From positions 2,700 through 42,117 of the forward strand of contig CAJUMT010000007.1 in NCBI GenBank assembly GCA_910587495.1: 39,418 nt of DNA. Direction: 5' to 3'. A program made the translations under genes and the position numbers. How positions within the stretch are numbered: the first letter of the stretch is position 1; every line of letters starts with the position of its first letter. The notes under the pieces are model-generated. The model had not been told where the DNA came from. It searched no databases and saw nothing but the letters and a program-made list of their open reading frames with translations. Below, in pieces: positions 38,516-39,418 of the stretch. Source of the stretch: an uncultured Lachnospiraceae bacterium (lineage in GTDB: Bacteria > Bacillota_A > Clostridia > Lachnospirales > Lachnospiraceae).

Positions 38516-39315
38516 TATTGATTGACAATCTGACAAAGGGAACACTTGCGGCGGAATGGGGACTGTCTATTTATATAGAATATGAGGGACATAAGCTCCT
38601 TCTGGATACCGGCGCGTCGGACCGGTTCGCGAAAAACGCCGAAAAGCTGGGAATTGACTTGGGCGCCGTGGAATTGGGAGTCTTGTCCCACGCTCACTAT
38701 GACCATGCGAACGGTATGGGTGCATTTTTTGAAAGAAACCAGAAAGCCTGCTTTTATCTTCAAGAAGGGTCGAAAGAAAACTGTTATGGAAAACGGTGGA
38801 TTTTCCATAAATATATTGGTATTCATAGAGGGTTTTTGAAAAAGTATTGTGACAGGATTGTCTATACAAAGGAAAATTCCACGCTTCTTCCAGGCGTAAG
38901 CGTTCTGGCCCACAGGACAAAAGGGCTGGAGGCATTTGGAGAGAAAAATCATCTGTATATCCGTCAGGGGATGACGTACAGACCGGATGCTTTTGCCCAT
39001 GAGCAAAGCCTGATTTTCGATACAAAGGACGGGCTGGTTATCTTCAACAGCTGCTCCCACGGCGGGGCCGACAATATTATTAAGGAAGTATCAGAGGCAT
39101 ATCCGGATCGGGCCCTCTATGCGCTGATCGGCGGATTTCATCTCTACCATACATCAAAGGAGGATATCCGCGCTCTGGCAGGCAGAATCAAAGATACAGG
39201 AATCCGGAAAGTCTATACCGGGCACTGCACCAAAGCCGAAGGATTTGAGGCGCTTAAGGAGGAGCTGGGGGAAAAGGTGAGCCAACTGTATACGGGGATG
39301 GAGATCCTTCTGTGA
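38503..39315 (+). CDS. metallo-beta-lactamase fold hydrolase, COG1237 type
   Basis: The 270 residues have the metal motif HAHYDH (His63, His65, Asp67, His68) in VLSHAHYDHANG, a second site in IFNSCSHGGADNII, and IGGFHLYHTS and VYTGHCTKAEGF near the end. The set SCSHGG plus GGFHL marks the COG1237 family, whose named member is a dihydropterin-linked ribofuranosyl-aminobenzene phosphate synthase of methanogens. Bacterial members have mostly unknown substrates. The ATG at 38503 lies five bases after GGAGG; the open frame starts earlier inside clpS. The 13-base overlap couples it to clpS. It is the last gene of the run from 34980. Confidence 0.85.
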   Translation: MRAIVLIDNLTKGTLAAEWGLSIYIEYEGHKLLLDTGASDRFAKNAEKLGIDLGAVELGVLSHAHYDHANGMGAFFERNQKACFYLQEGSKENCYGKRWIFHKYIGIHRGFLKKYCDRIVYTKENSTLLPGVSVLAHRTKGLEAFGEKNHLYIRQGMTYRPDAFAHEQSLIFDTKDGLVIFNSCSHGGADNIIKEVSEAYPDRALYALIGGFHLYHTSKEDIRALAGRIKDTGIRKVYTGHCTKAEGFEALKEELGEKVSQLYTGMEILL

Positions 39316-39327
39316 ATCCGAGCACAA

Positions 39328-39389
39328 TTCGGGTGATATTCGGGTATATCCGGGCGAATTGCTAAGATAGTGTAAAATTTTCTTCGGGT
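39328..39389 (+). promoter_or_regulatory. phased CGGG repeats before a gene outside the window
   Basis: TTCGGGT at 39328 and 39339 and TCCGGGC at 39349 place CGGG cores at 39330, 39341 and 39351, about one helical turn apart. A fourth TTCGGGT lies at 39383. TAAAAT (39373-39378) could be a -10 but no matching -35 exists, which suits an activated promoter. AAAGGGAG near 39406 looks like the ribosome site of the next gene. Confidence 0.4.
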
Positions 39390-39418
39390 GAAAAATAGAT
39401 ATAGAAAGGGAGCTCCTT

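Overview
The window comes from a low-to-mid GC, endospore-forming anaerobic Firmicute, most likely a gut-type member of the Lachnospiraceae or a close clostridial relative. The reasons are AGGAGG-type ribosome binding sites throughout, sigma-A promoters of TTGACA-17-TATAAT form, the sporulation pair SpoIID/SpoIIQ, a PerR plus reverse rubrerythrin oxygen-defence pair, many sugar PTS genes, a cysteine-rich 4Fe-4S protein and a tRNA gene without encoded CCA. No rRNA, CRISPR array or phage structural gene is visible.

Layout. 1-3648: remnant of an unknown frameshifted gene, then a beta-glucoside PTS permease (EIIBCA) and its 6-phospho-beta-glucosidase. 3750-5172: ECF sigma factor with an overlapping zinc-finger anti-sigma factor. 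5320-9837: a gene graveyard. It holds a permease tail, a HipA-like kinase that has lost its catalytic core, a RelE/ParE-type toxin-antitoxin pair lying between two 47-bp direct repeats, an intact SRAP (YedK/HMCES-like) gene, a decayed second sigma/anti-sigma pair, a broken Y-family polymerase that still has a LexA-type promoter, and a truncated IS630-type transposase. 9830-12409: a large beta-CASP metallo-RNase-like protein with four C-terminal repeats. 12503-19839: two neighbouring PTS operons on the minus strand. One is a fructose-type IIB, IIA and IIC set with an allulose-6-phosphate 3-epimerase and a private HPr. The other is an ascorbate-type IIB and IIC set with a PRD activator that carries its own EIIA domain.

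19865-28935: D-Ala-D-Ala carboxypeptidase (minus), then divergently ileS-glgP, then spoIID-spoIIQ. 28950-30976: hemolysin III family membrane protein and an SH3-NlpC/P60 endopeptidase on the minus strand. 31226-32264: perR and reverse rubrerythrin. 32506-34052: an unknown gene, a perfect 16-bp hairpin, a small XRE regulator whose start codon lies inside a 17-bp perfect inverted repeat, and an orphan cluster of DnaA boxes. 34053-39315: trmB, tRNA-Lys(CTT), then a tight run of a winged-helix/4Fe-4S protein, a SUV3-like helicase, clpS and a COG1237-type metallo-hydrolase.

The strongest candidates for something undescribed are the apparent D-allulose (or related ketose) PTS operon with matching acidic tails on its IIA and IIC, the four-repeat extension of the beta-CASP protein, the orphan DnaA-box cluster, and the SUV3-like helicase operon. 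All functional statements are family-level readings made by eye; no database search was run.
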